A DNA stretch of 64,000 nucleotides. Origin: Pseudomonas donghuensis. GTDB taxonomy: Bacteria > Pseudomonadota > Gammaproteobacteria > Pseudomonadales > Pseudomonadaceae. A program made the position numbers and the translations under genes. The stretch is from NCBI RefSeq assembly GCF_000259195.1, contig NZ_JH650761.1, forward strand, positions 164,600 to 228,599, written 5' to 3'. This document shows, piece after piece, positions 49,248-59,252 of the stretch (position 1 is the stretch's first letter; each line of letters begins with the position of its first letter). The notes beneath the pieces are model-generated. The model was not told where the DNA came from. It worked only from the letters and a program-made list of their open reading frames with translations, and made no database searches.

Positions 49248-49553
49248 AAGAGGGGATTCCCCGGCCTGCCTGTACCAAGGTCCCCAAAACTGGAAGTACT
49301 GATACTAGTGCAGGGTGTGTGCCAGTTTTGTTGCAGTGCGCAAAATGGTGGGTTTTGAGGGGGTAGGCAGGGTTTTGCCGGGGATTTGTGCCTTCAGGCG
49401 GTGCACCGATAGCGGCGTCGGTGCATCAATGGGGCAAATTGCAATCTTGTGGGAGCTGGCTTGCCAGCGATGAGGTCAATGCAGTCTGTGCATTCTCTAC
49501 AGACCGGATGCGACCGCTTCGCGCTCGATCGCTGGCAAGCCAGCTCCCACAGG
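49248..49553. other. Convergent gap between the membrane protein gene and ntrC
   Basis: 306 bases without a gene. A weak GGGGATTCCCC hairpin lies just after the upstream gene. An inverted CCAAAACTGG...TGCCAGTTTTG pair spans about 49283-49330. The second half is taken by a REP doublet. No strong T-run terminator was seen. Confidence 0.5.
49448..49553. repeat. REP doublet (subfamily B)
   Basis: Arms 49448-49472 (TGTGGGAGCTGGCTTGCCAG core) and 49527-49553 (CTGGCAAGCCAGCTCCCACA core) are exact reverse complements, about 55 bases apart. The right arm ends at the ntrC stop codon (49554). The same core recurs at 63467-63532. Confidence 0.88.
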
Positions 49554-50986
<1,433 letters not shown>

Positions 50987-50990
<4 letters not shown>

Positions 50991-52072
50991 GAGGCGGTGG
51001 CTCCTTGTTCCAGCGGCAGGAAGATCGAGAAGGTGGTGTGGCCAGGGTGGCTGTCACACTCGATCAGGCCCTGGTGCTGGCTGATGATGTTCTGGGTAAT
51101 GGCCAGGCCCAGCCCGGTACCGTCCGGGCGACCGCTGACCATGGGGTAGAAGATGGTTTCCTGCAGTTCGGCAGGAATGCCGGGGCCGTTGTCGATGATC
51201 TCGATCCTGGCCACCAGGCGATGACGGGTGTGGCCGATGGTGAACTGGCGCATGGCCCGGCTGCGCAGGCTGATGCGGCCCAGGCGCAGCTCGTTCTGGC
51301 CGCTGATGGCCTGCATGGCGTTGCGCACGATGTTGAGCACCGCCTGGATCATCTGCTCGCGGTCGATCAGCACGTCCGGCAGGCTCGGGTCGTAGTCGCG
51401 CACCAGGGTGATACCGCCCTGGCTTTCGGCTTCGACCAGGCTGCAGACCCGCTCCAGCACCTCATGGATGTTGGTCAGGGCCAGCGATGGCAGCTTGTTC
51501 GAGCCGAGCATACGGTCGACCAGGTTGCGCAGGCGATCGGCCTCTTCAATGATCACATTGGTGTAATCCTTCAGGCCATCTTCGGGCAGTTCGCGGGCCA
51601 GCAGCTGGGCGGCGCCGCGGATACCGCCGAGGGGGTTCTTGATTTCGTGAGCCAGGCCGCGCACCAGCATCTTGGTGGTTTCCTGCTTGGACAGCTGGGC
51701 CTCTTCCTTGGTGATGCGCAGCAAGCGGTCGCGCGGGTGCACCTCAAGCAGCAGCAGGGTCGCGCCCTTGCTGAGGATCGGGGTCACCGCGTAGTCGACG
51801 GTCTGGGTCTGGCCGGTCAGCGAGGTCAGTTGGGCTTCACGCTTGGTGAAGGGGTGTGCGTGTTCCACCGCCTGGCGCAGGGAATTCAGCGCTTCGGGCG
51901 ATTCGGTGAACAGTTCGCTGATGAATTGCCCATGGCTGCGCTGGCCACTGATGGCCAGGAGCATTTCCGCCGCCGGGTTCATGTACTCAAGACGCAGGTC
52001 GGCGTCGAGCAGGATGGTGGCGGTGGTCAGGTTGTCCAGTAGCAGTCGGTGCAGTGCATCGCTGATGGTCAT
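50987..52072 (-). CDS. ntrB: Nitrogen sensor histidine kinase NtrB (GlnL)
   Basis: 361 residues: PAS domain (about 5-115), phospho-accepting His in GLAHEIKNPLGGIRGAAQLL (about residue 139), N box NIVRNAMQA, and ATP-binding G boxes EIIDNGPGIP and GTGLGLAI. Cytoplasmic, controlled by the PII protein; phosphorylates or dephosphorylates NtrC. No membrane helix, as expected. Confidence 0.97.
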
Positions 52073-52328
52073 GGGGCGTCGTTGACCTCTTTTGGCTCAT
52101 ACAACCTCGGCCTGGGCCCAAGTCGCGGTCGCTGGTAATCCGCTGGTACAAAGAAAATGCAAAAAGCAAACCAAGGCTCCGAAAAGAAGCGGAATTTCCG
52201 GATTAAGACCTGTATTTGCGCGAAAAATGGCTAAAAAGTCCTGAGTTAGCACTTTTCATGAACCAAAATGGGCTGAGTTGCTCAGGTGCAGGCAATTGCA
52301 TGCACCAATATAGAGCATAGTGGAAGGT
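52073..52328. promoter_or_regulatory. ntrB upstream region
   Basis: 256 bases before ntrBC. It holds divergent half-sites GGTGCA (52285-52290) and TGCACC (52301-52306) separated by 10 bases; these hexamers occur in NtrC sites but in the opposite arrangement, so the assignment is weak. The stretch 52140-52260 is A/T-rich and probably has the ntrB promoter. No hairpin terminator for the upstream lipoprotein gene was seen, so read-through into ntrBC is possible. Confidence 0.4.
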
Positions 52329-53216
52329 TTACTGCGACGAGCATAAATGCGTGGTGGCGCGGATCAGGGCCAGGGACTGCTGCGGATCTTTGCCCAGTTG
52401 ACCGATGGCCTGGGCGAGGGTTGCCTGGCATTGCGCCGGGCGGTTGCGATCAAACTCTGCCAGTTGGCTCAGCAGTGTGCGTTGCAGGCGATCCAGTTGC
52501 GGGCGCAATTGGCTGCCCAGATCGACTCGTGGCGTTTGTGGTGCGCTGCCTGCGGCATGCCAGCGCGACAGTGCGCGGTACTGGAGCAGCTTGTTGGCTT
52601 CGATCTGGTCGGCGAAGAACACGGCTGCCCGGTGCTCGTCCACACCAAAGCGCAGGGCCTGGCTCCGGGCATTGGCGATGACCTGCTGCTCACGCTCGGG
52701 CGCTTCTACAGGCTGGCCCGAGTCCCATTTGTTCAGGGCAACGGCTTGGGCGATGTGCAGTCGTTGGTCGATGCTGTCGAGCAGTGACGTCAGCGGTTTG
52801 GATGATATCGCGGGGCGGGAGAGCGGCACGCCGGAGCTGCCTGCATAAAAAACGATCAACTCGGCCGCTTGTGTGCCTGTGCGCCCACGATGCACGCCAT
52901 CGACTATCTCGGCCAAGGCGTCTGCGGCCTTGATGCGCACCTGCTTGCCGCTGTCGCGGGTTTCTACCAGCAGTTCACCTGCGAGCAGGTAGCCGGCGTT
53001 GGGCATTGGATGGCTGTGCCAGTCGAGCGTTGTTTCAGGCGGGATGCGGATCTTCACCAGGGTCAGTTCCGGCGGGCCGTCGGGGTAGTTTGGGTACTGG
53101 CTGCCATCCCAGGCGTTGCTGGTGCGCAGCAGCACCTGTGATTCGACCTGTGCTGGCGGGGTGCTGCAGCCTGTCAGCAAGGCGAACAGGGGGAGAGTGA
53201 TAAGGGTGCGGATCAT
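52329..53216 (-). CDS. Lipoprotein with a cupin domain fused to a gamma-class chorismate mutase
   Basis: 295 residues. Lipobox LLTGC with Cys17. Residues about 25-135 form a cupin (WHSHPMPNAGYLLAGELLV with metal His residues; DGVHRGRTG), and residues about 143-295 match periplasmic AroQ-gamma chorismate mutase: SIDQRLHIAQAVALNKWDSG, EAPEREQQVIANA and VFFADQIEANKL, with the Arg152, Lys163, Arg175/Glu176 and Gln204 sites in the expected spacing. The normal mutase is a separate exported protein. The product would convert chorismate to prephenate outside the cytoplasm. It lies between glnA and ntrB in the same direction. Start at the ATG before the lipoprotein signal. Confidence 0.84.
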   Translation of the reverse strand: MIRTLITLPLFALLTGCSTPPAQVESQVLLRTSNAWDGSQYPNYPDGPPELTLVKIRIPPETTLDWHSHPMPNAGYLLAGELLVETRDSGKQVRIKAADALAEIVDGVHRGRTGTQAAELIVFYAGSSGVPLSRPAISSKPLTSLLDSIDQRLHIAQAVALNKWDSGQPVEAPEREQQVIANARSQALRFGVDEHRAAVFFADQIEANKLLQYRALSRWHAAGSAPQTPRVDLGSQLRPQLDRLQRTLLSQLAEFDRNRPAQCQATLAQAIGQLGKDPQQSLALIRATTHLCSSQ

Positions 53217-53298
53217 GATGGGCTCGGGCGTGGTTTGCTGAGCCAGCATGGTCGAGGTCAGGGGGTTGACCTATCGGGAGCGTCTGAAGAATGTGTAT

Positions 53299-53328
53299 GA
53301 AAAAGGCCTCCCGAAGGAGGCCTTTTTT
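53299..53328 (-). terminator. Rho-independent terminator after glnA
   Basis: Stem AAAAAGGCCTCC / GGAGGCCTTTTTT with a CGAA loop; both arms end in A/T runs so it can act both ways. It lies 33 bases past the glnA stop codon and upstream of the lipoprotein gene. Confidence 0.93.
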
Positions 53329-53360
53329 CAAGCTACGCCGCTTGCGCGAGCGTCACTGGC

Positions 53361-54767
53361 TTAGCAGCTGTAGTACAGCTCGTATTCCAGTGGGTGTACG
53401 AAGGTGCGGACCTTGATTTCTTCTTCGCTTTTCAGCGCGATGTAGGCATCGATGAAGTCGTCGGAGAACACGCCGCCCTTGGTCAGGAACGCACGGCCCT
53501 TGTCCAGCTCTTCCAGGGCTTCTTTCAGGCTGCCGCAGACCTGCGGGATCTCTTTCGCCTCTTCAGGCGGCAGGTCGTACAGGTTCTTGTCGGCGGCATC
53601 GCCTGGGTGGATCTTGTTCTGGATACCGTCCAGACCGGCCATCATCAGTGCCGCAAAGCACAGGTACGGGTTGGCAGCCGGATCCGGGAAGCGCGCTTCG
53701 ATACGGCGGGCTTTCGGGCTGGAAACGTACGGGATACGGATCGAGGCCGAACGGTTGCGGGCCGAGTAGGCCAGCATGACCGGTGCTTCGAAGCCTGGCA
53801 CCAGACGCTTGTAGGAGTTGGTGGCCGGGTTGGTGAAGCCGTTCAGGGCCTTACCGTGCTTGATGATACCGCCGATGAAGTACAGGGCGGTGTCGGACAG
53901 GCCGGCATAGCCTTCGCCGGAGAAGGTGTTCTTGCCATCTTTGGAGATGGACATGTGCACGTGCATGCCCGAGCCGTTGTCGCCGTACAGCGGCTTCGGC
54001 ATGAAGGTCGCGGTGCGGCCGTAGGCGTCGGCAACGTTGTGTACGCAGTACTTGAGGGTTTGAACTTCGTCAGCCTTCTTCACCAGGGTGTTGAACTGCA
54101 CGCCGATTTCGTTCTGGCCGGCAGTTGCCACTTCGTGGTGGTGTACTTCGATGACCAGGCCCATTTCTTCCATGGCGTTGCACATGGCAGTACGGATTTC
54201 GTGGTCGTGGTCGAACGGAGGTACTGGGAAGTAGCCGCCTTTGACGCCTGGACGGTGGCCCTTGTTGCCGCCTTCGACGTCCTGGTCGGACATCCACGAG
54301 CCTTGCTCGGAGTAGATCTTGAACATCGAGCCGGAAATGTCGGACTTGAACTTCACTTCGTCGAAGATGAAGAACTCAGGCTCTGGGCCGACGAACACGG
54401 TGTCACCGATACCGGTAGTCTTCAGGTACTCTTCGGCGCGGCGGGCGATGGCGCGTGGGTCGCGGTCATAGCCTTGCATGGTCGACGGTTCGATGATGTC
54501 GCAGACCAGGATCAGGGTCGGCTCTTCGGTGAACGGGTCGAGCACGGCGGAGGCGTCGTCCGGCATCAGGATCATGTCGGAAGCTTCGATGCCTTTCCAG
54601 CCAGCGATGGAGGAACCGTCGAACATCTTGCCGGCTTCGAAGAAATCTTCATCCAGCGCATCACGAGCTGGCATGGTCACGTGGTGCTGAGTGCCTTTGG
54701 TGTCAGTGAAGCGCAGATCAATCCATTTAACGTCATGATCTTTGATGAGTTGAACCGACTTCGACAT
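53361..54767 (-). CDS. glnA: Glutamine synthetase type I (GlnA)
   Basis: 468 residues, the standard length. Makes glutamine from glutamate, ammonia and ATP. Visible are the [12 protein letters not shown] latch near residue 50, metal-binding [24 protein letters not shown] with ATP/metal sites, the NRSASIRIP segment and the adenylylation Tyr in [10 protein letters not shown] (near residue 397). The ATG at 54765-54767 has GGAGGACACT upstream. Transcribed from a sigma54-type promoter at 54865-54880 under NtrC. Confidence 0.98.
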   Translation of the reverse strand: MSKSVQLIKDHDVKWIDLRFTDTKGTQHHVTMPARDALDEDFFEAGKMFDGSSIAGWKGIEASDMILMPDDASAVLDPFTEEPTLILVCDIIEPSTMQGYDRDPRAIARRAEEYLKTTGIGDTVFVGPEPEFFIFDEVKFKSDISGSMFKIYSEQGSWMSDQDVEGGNKGHRPGVKGGYFPVPPFDHDHEIRTAMCNAMEEMGLVIEVHHHEVATAGQNEIGVQFNTLVKKADEVQTLKYCVHNVADAYGRTATFMPKPLYGDNGSGMHVHMSISKDGKNTFSGEGYAGLSDTALYFIGGIIKHGKALNGFTNPATNSYKRLVPGFEAPVMLAYSARNRSASIRIPYVSSPKARRIEARFPDPAANPYLCFAALMMAGLDGIQNKIHPGDAADKNLYDLPPEEAKEIPQVCGSLKEALEELDKGRAFLTKGGVFSDDFIDAYIALKSEEEIKVRTFVHPLEYELYYSC

Positions 54768-54864
54768 AGTGTCCTCCGGGTGGGGTAGAGCTTGCCTGTG
54801 CAGCCCTTTAATTTGGGTGATGCCGGGCGCGAATAGTCGGCCAAGGCAACCTGCCTCACAAGGG

Positions 54865-54880
54865 AGCAAATTGCATGCCA
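54865..54880 (-). promoter_or_regulatory. Sigma54 (-24/-12) promoter of glnA
   Basis: On the minus strand the sequence TGGCATGCAATTTGCT matches the consensus TGGCACGN4TTGCT at every fixed position but one, with exact GG-N10-GC spacing. It lies 98-113 bases upstream of the glnA ATG, giving a leader of about 85 bases, and ntrBC for its activator are nearby. Confidence 0.83.
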
Positions 54881-54983
54881 GTGCCCCGAGTTGGGATTTT
54901 TGCCCCAAACCCAAGCGTTTTCGACCGATTTCGCAAATGCACGGCTTTTTTCTGCACTTTAAAGATGCGCTAATCGAGCATGG

Positions 54984-55000
54984 CGCACCATTTTGGCGCA
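54984..55000. promoter_or_regulatory. Candidate NtrC enhancer site
   Basis: CGCACCATTTTGGCGCA has two inverted half-sites resembling the NtrC consensus TGCACCAN4TGGTGCA, but with one base less spacing. It is about 105-135 bases upstream of the sigma54 promoter, the usual distance for NtrC enhancers. A weaker TGCACGG...CTGCA pair lies at 54938-54956. Confidence 0.55.
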
Positions 55001-55097
55001 CAGAAAACCTTCTGTACAAAAGTTGCTCAAAGCTTGAGCAATTTCCGCTATAATCCGCGCCCCACTTTTTTAGTCGGCACCTCGCGCGCTGTTTTTC

Positions 55098-56552
55098 ATG
55101 AAACTAATCGTAAAAGTCTTCCCAGAGATCACCATCAAGAGCCGGCCGGTTCGCAAGCGCTTCATCCGTCAACTGGCCCGCAACATCCGCACCGTGCTCA
55201 AGGACCTCGATCCTGCGCTCGCGGTTAACGGTGTCTGGGATAACCTCGAAGTGATCACTCACATCGAGGACGAGAAAGTCCTGCGCGAAATGACCGAGCG
55301 TCTGACCTGCATGCCGGGCATCGCCCACTTCCTGCAGGTCGACGAATACCCGCTGGGTGATTTCGACGACATCGTCGCCAAGTGCAAGCAGCACTTCGGT
55401 CACCTGCTGGCCGGCAAGCGCTTTGCCGTACGCTGCAAGCGCGGCGGCCACCACGATTTCAGCTCGATGGACGTCGACCGTTATGTCGGCAGCCAGCTGC
55501 GCCAGCAGTGCGGCGCCGCCGGTATCGACCTGCGTACACCGGAAGTCGAGGTGCGCATCGAGGTGCGCGACAAGCGCCTGTACGTCATTCACAACCAGCA
55601 CAAAGGCATCGGCGGTTATCCGTTGGGCGCGCTGGAGCAGACCCTGGTGCTGATGTCCGGTGGCTTCGACTCCACCGTCGCCGCCTACCAGATGATGCGC
55701 CGTGGCCTGATGACCCACTTCTGCTTCTTCAACCTCGGCGGCCGTGCCCACGAGTTGGGGGTGATGGAAGTCGCCCACTACCTGTGGAAGAAGTACGGCA
55801 GCAGCCAGCGCGTGCTGTTCGTCAGCGTGCCGTTCGAAGAAGTGGTCGGCGAGATCCTCGGCAAGGTCGACAACAGCTACATGGGCGTGACCCTCAAGCG
55901 CATGATGCTGCGCGCGGCGACCAACATCGCCGACCGTCTGGAAATCGACGCCCTGGTGACCGGTGAAGCCATCTCCCAGGTGTCGAGCCAGACCTTGCCG
56001 AACCTCGCGGTGATCGATTCGGCCACCGAGAAACTGGTGTTGCGCCCCTTGCTCGCCAGCCACAAGCAGGACATCATCGACCAGGCCCAGCAGATCGGCA
56101 CCGCCGAGTTCGCCAAGCACATGCCTGAATACTGCGGCGTGATCTCGGTGAACCCGACCACCTGCGCCAAGCGTCATCGCCTCGACCATGAAGAGAAGCA
56201 GTTCGACATGGCGGTGCTTGAGCGCGCCCTGGAACGCGCCCGGCTGATCTCCATCGACCACGTGATCGATGAACTCAGCGAAGATATCCAGATCGAAGAA
56301 GTCAGCCAGGCGCTGGCCGGGCAGGTGGTGATCGACATTCGTCACCCTGATGCCCAGGAAGACCAGCCCCTGGAACTGGACGGCATCGAGGTCAAGGCCT
56401 TGCCGTTCTACGCCCTGAACAGTCGCTTCAAGGAGCTGGATGCCACGCGCCAGTACCTGCTGTATTGCGACAAGGGAGTAATGAGTCGCCTGCATGCCCA
56501 TCATCTGCTCAGTGAGGGACATGCCAATGTGCGCGTTTATCGTCCGACATAA
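55098..56552 (+). CDS. thiI: tRNA 4-thiouridine synthetase ThiI
   Basis: 484 residues: N-terminal ferredoxin-like and THUMP domains (to about 165), ATP pyrophosphatase domain with PP-loop [11 protein letters not shown] (about 185), Cys in [10 protein letters not shown], and a C-terminal rhodanese domain with the active Cys in [14 protein letters not shown]. It adds sulfur to U8 of tRNA and takes part in thiazole synthesis for thiamin. The rhodanese extension is typical for gammaproteobacteria. Divergent from glnA. Confidence 0.97.
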   Translation: MKLIVKVFPEITIKSRPVRKRFIRQLARNIRTVLKDLDPALAVNGVWDNLEVITHIEDEKVLREMTERLTCMPGIAHFLQVDEYPLGDFDDIVAKCKQHFGHLLAGKRFAVRCKRGGHHDFSSMDVDRYVGSQLRQQCGAAGIDLRTPEVEVRIEVRDKRLYVIHNQHKGIGGYPLGALEQTLVLMSGGFDSTVAAYQMMRRGLMTHFCFFNLGGRAHELGVMEVAHYLWKKYGSSQRVLFVSVPFEEVVGEILGKVDNSYMGVTLKRMMLRAATNIADRLEIDALVTGEAISQVSSQTLPNLAVIDSATEKLVLRPLLASHKQDIIDQAQQIGTAEFAKHMPEYCGVISVNPTTCAKRHRLDHEEKQFDMAVLERALERARLISIDHVIDELSEDIQIEEVSQALAGQVVIDIRHPDAQEDQPLELDGIEVKALPFYALNSRFKELDATRQYLLYCDKGVMSRLHAHHLLSEGHANVRVYRPT

Positions 56553-56680
56553 GACGCCGGGGCTATATGGCGGGAGCATCCGCCATCGCCCTCCCGACCA
56601 CCGGGCCGTTTGAGCGCCATTCATTCATATTCGCCGCCTAGACTGGGCGGCAACCCGAATCCTCTGATCGAGATACACAC

Positions 56681-58504
56681 GTGATCGAAAATCTGCGTAA
56701 CATCGCCATCATCGCCCACGTTGACCATGGTAAAACCACCCTGGTCGACAAACTCCTGCGTCAGTCCGGCACCCTGGAGCGTAACGAGCTCAACGACGAG
56801 CGCGTCATGGACTCCAACGACCAGGAAAAAGAGCGCGGTATTACCATTCTGGCGAAAAACACCGCCATCAACTGGAACGGCTACCACATCAACATCGTCG
56901 ACACCCCCGGCCACGCCGACTTCGGTGGCGAGGTTGAGCGTGTAATGTCGATGGTTGACTCGGTGCTGCTGCTGGTCGACGCCCAGGACGGCCCTATGCC
57001 GCAAACCCGTTTCGTGACCAAGAAGGCTTTCGAAGCCGGCCTGCGTCCAATCGTGGTGATCAACAAGGTCGACCGTCCAGGCGCGCGTCCTGACTGGGTT
57101 CTGGACCAGATCTTCGACCTGTTCGACAACCTCGGTGCCACCGAAGAACAGCTGGACTTCAAAGTCGTCTACGCCTCGGCCCTGAACGGTATTGCCGGTC
57201 TGGACCACACCGAAATGGCCGAAGACATGACCCCGCTGTACCAGTCGATCGTCGACAACGTACCGGCGCCGGCTGTTGACCGTGACGGCCCGTTCCAGAT
57301 GCAGATCTCGGCACTGGACTACAACAGCTTCCTCGGTGTTATCGGCGTTGGCCGTATCGCCCGTGGCCGCGTCAAGCCGAACACCCCGGTTGTCGCCATC
57401 GACACCGACGGCAAGAAGCGCAACGGCCGTATCCTCAAGCTGATGGGTCACCACGGTCTGCACCGCGTTGACGTCGAAGAAGCCCAGGCTGGCGACATCG
57501 TCTGCATCAGCGGTTTCGACGAGCTGTTCATCTCCGACACCCTGTGCTCCCCGGACGCAGTTGAAGCGATGAAGCCGCTGACCGTTGACGAGCCAACCGT
57601 TTCGATGACCTTCCAGGTCAACGACTCGCCGTTCTGCGGTAAAGAAGGCAAGTTCGTGACTTCCCGCAACATCAAGGAACGTCTGGACAAAGAGCTGCTG
57701 TACAACGTTGCACTGCGCGTTGAAGAAGGCGACTCGGCTGATAAGTTCAAGGTATCCGGCCGTGGTGAGCTGCACCTGTCGGTTCTGATCGAAACCATGC
57801 GTCGCGAAGGCTTCGAAATGGGTGTTGGTCGTCCGGAAGTGATCATCCGTGAAGTCGACGGTGCCAAGCACGAGCCGTTCGAGAACGTCACCATCGACAT
57901 CCCTGAAGATTCCCAGGGCAAGGTCATGGAAGAAATGGGTCTGCGTAAAGGCGACCTGACCAACATGGTTCCGGATGGCAAGGGCCGTGTACGCCTGGAA
58001 TACAACATTCCAGCCCGTGGTCTGATCGGTTTCCGTAACCAGTTCCTGACCCTGACCAACGGTGCAGGCATCCTGACCTCGATCTTCGACCGTTACGCTC
58101 CGATGAAGTCCGGCCACATGTCCGGCCGTCAGAACGGTGTACTGGTTTCGGTCGAGACCGGCAAGGCCCTGACCTACTCCCTGGAAACCCTGCAGGCGCG
58201 CGGCAAGCTGTTCGTCGAGCACGGCCAGGAGATCTACAACGGTCAGATCGTTGGTCTGAACAGCCGTGACAACGACCTGGGCGTCAACCCTACCAAGGGC
58301 AAGAAGCTCGACAACATGCGTGCTTCGGGTAAAGACGAAACCATCGCCCTGGTTCCACCTGTTCGCTTCACCCTGGAACAGGCTCTGGAGTTCATCCAGG
58401 ACGACGAGCTGTGCGAAGTCACGCCTAAGTCGATCCGTCTGCGCAAGAAGATCCTCGACGAAGGCGAGCGTACCCGCGCTGCCAAGAAAGCCAAGGCTAA
58501 CTAA
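56681..58504 (+). CDS. typA: Ribosome-associated GTPase TypA/BipA
   Basis: 607-residue translational GTPase with a GTG start. G motifs: [10 protein letters not shown] (G1), [10 protein letters not shown] (G3), INKVDRPGA (G4), ASALNG (G5). Beta-barrel, EF-G-like domains III/V and the BipA-specific C-terminal domain follow; the end is Lys-rich. It acts in ribosome assembly and stress or cold adaptation. Starts 128 bases after thiI and ends at a strong terminator. Confidence 0.97.
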   Translation: MIENLRNIAIIAHVDHGKTTLVDKLLRQSGTLERNELNDERVMDSNDQEKERGITILAKNTAINWNGYHINIVDTPGHADFGGEVERVMSMVDSVLLLVDAQDGPMPQTRFVTKKAFEAGLRPIVVINKVDRPGARPDWVLDQIFDLFDNLGATEEQLDFKVVYASALNGIAGLDHTEMAEDMTPLYQSIVDNVPAPAVDRDGPFQMQISALDYNSFLGVIGVGRIARGRVKPNTPVVAIDTDGKKRNGRILKLMGHHGLHRVDVEEAQAGDIVCISGFDELFISDTLCSPDAVEAMKPLTVDEPTVSMTFQVNDSPFCGKEGKFVTSRNIKERLDKELLYNVALRVEEGDSADKFKVSGRGELHLSVLIETMRREGFEMGVGRPEVIIREVDGAKHEPFENVTIDIPEDSQGKVMEEMGLRKGDLTNMVPDGKGRVRLEYNIPARGLIGFRNQFLTLTNGAGILTSIFDRYAPMKSGHMSGRQNGVLVSVETGKALTYSLETLQARGKLFVEHGQEIYNGQIVGLNSRDNDLGVNPTKGKKLDNMRASGKDETIALVPPVRFTLEQALEFIQDDELCEVTPKSIRLRKKILDEGERTRAAKKAKAN

Positions 58505-58517
58505 GCTCGGCTGAAAT

Positions 58518-58557
58518 AAAAAAACGCCCCCGGCCGCAAGGCCGGGGGCGTTTTTGT
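58518..58557 (+). terminator. Rho-independent terminator after typA
   Basis: Stem AAAAACGCCCCCGGCC / GGCCGGGGGCGTTTTT with a GCAA loop, 14 bases past the typA stop codon; A and T runs on both sides allow bidirectional use. Confidence 0.95.
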
Positions 58558-58575
58558 TTGCCTGGAGAAAAATCA

Positions 58576-58641
58576 ATCGCGGGTCAAGCCCGCTCCTACA
58601 GGGCAATGCACAATCCTGTAGGAGCGGGCTTGACCCGCGAT
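58576..58641. repeat. REP doublet (subfamily A)
   Basis: Arms 58576-58600 (ATCGCGGGTCAAGCCCGCTC core) and 58617-58641 (its exact reverse complement) with 16 bases between, lying directly before the stop codon of the next leftward gene. Confidence 0.92.
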
Positions 58642-58645
58642 GCTT

Positions 58646-59053
58646 TTAGCGGCGCGCCGCTGGCTTGGGAATGTACGCGCAATAACCCGGCCGCGGGCCG
58701 ATCCGTGGATGGTTGCGACAGGTGTCCGGGCGTGTGTCATAAATGGTGCACAGGCGGCTCTTACGATCCAGGTACAGGCAGTCGTCGTTGCTCATCTGCG
58801 CCAGGGTGAAAATTCCCGACTTCTGGTTGAAGCGCTGGATGATCCCGTCTTTCTGCAAACGCTTGGCAATGTTCTTCGGCGGCTCGCCCCCCCCGAACTC
58901 ATCCACTACGCCCATGCGGATCAAGTCTTTGATTTTCACTTCCGTCGGCAAGGTGCAGCAGGTCGAGTTGCAGCCTCCGCACATATGGCTTTGGTACTTC
59001 TGCCAGGTTTCCAGGCGGTCGACTTCGGCGGCGGCAATCAGGGTCGGTTTCAT
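58646..59053 (-). CDS. YkgJ-type Cys-cluster (zinc/iron-chelating) protein
   Basis: 135 residues with a Cys-rich signature: MCGGCNSTCC (residues 24-33), then NDDCLYLD, CTIYDTRPDTCRNHP and YCAY. The Cys-x2-Cys-x3-Cys-Cys plus distal Cys pattern is typical of YkgJ proteins, thought to bind zinc or an iron-sulfur centre; no reaction is known. Soluble. The gene stands alone between typA and glgP. Confidence 0.88.
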   Translation of the reverse strand: MKPTLIAAAEVDRLETWQKYQSHMCGGCNSTCCTLPTEVKIKDLIRMGVVDEFGGGEPPKNIAKRLQKDGIIQRFNQKSGIFTLAQMSNDDCLYLDRKSRLCTIYDTRPDTCRNHPRIGPRPGYCAYIPKPAARR

Positions 59054-59252
59054 CAGGTTCTGGTTTTAGATGTTCGGGTGGGCGCGCGATCATACCGGAG
59101 TTGGTCAAAATGTGAACAGCCATTTGCCGGTTGCGCCCGCCATCGCCGCTGTTTTTACGCAGAAACTCCCGAACCTGCGCTTCCGCTCTGTGTCGAACGG
59201 TCTAGGCTGAGAAATCTCCATCCGCATTCGTCAACTTGCCCGAGGACATCGC

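Larger units (their letters stand above)
54768..55097. promoter_or_regulatory. glnA-thiI divergent control region
   Basis: 330 bases without a gene. It holds the leftward sigma54 promoter of glnA, candidate NtrC sites at 54938-54956 and 54984-55000, and the rightward thiI promoter with TATAAT at 55049-55054 and a TTGCTCAA-AGC-TTGAGCAA inverted repeat at 55023-55041. Confidence 0.75.

Noticed and set aside
49248..49330. Possible terminator hairpins after the membrane-protein gene
   Set aside because: The GGGGATTCCCC stem is short and without a T run, and the CCAAAACTGG pair has a long loop; neither is convincing as a terminator.
54878..54893. Second possible -24/-12 element upstream of glnA
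   Set aside because: GGGGCACTGGCATGCA has a GG and GC pair, but the spacing or the neighbouring bases do not fit; the adjacent TGGCATGCAATTTGCT is far better.
55104..56624. 506-codon leftward frame opposite thiI
   Set aside because: No recognisable domain, and ThiI is complete on the plus strand.
56621..58606. 661-codon leftward frame opposite typA
   Set aside because: TypA has all G motifs; the opposite frame is an antisense artefact of codon bias and runs through the typA terminator.
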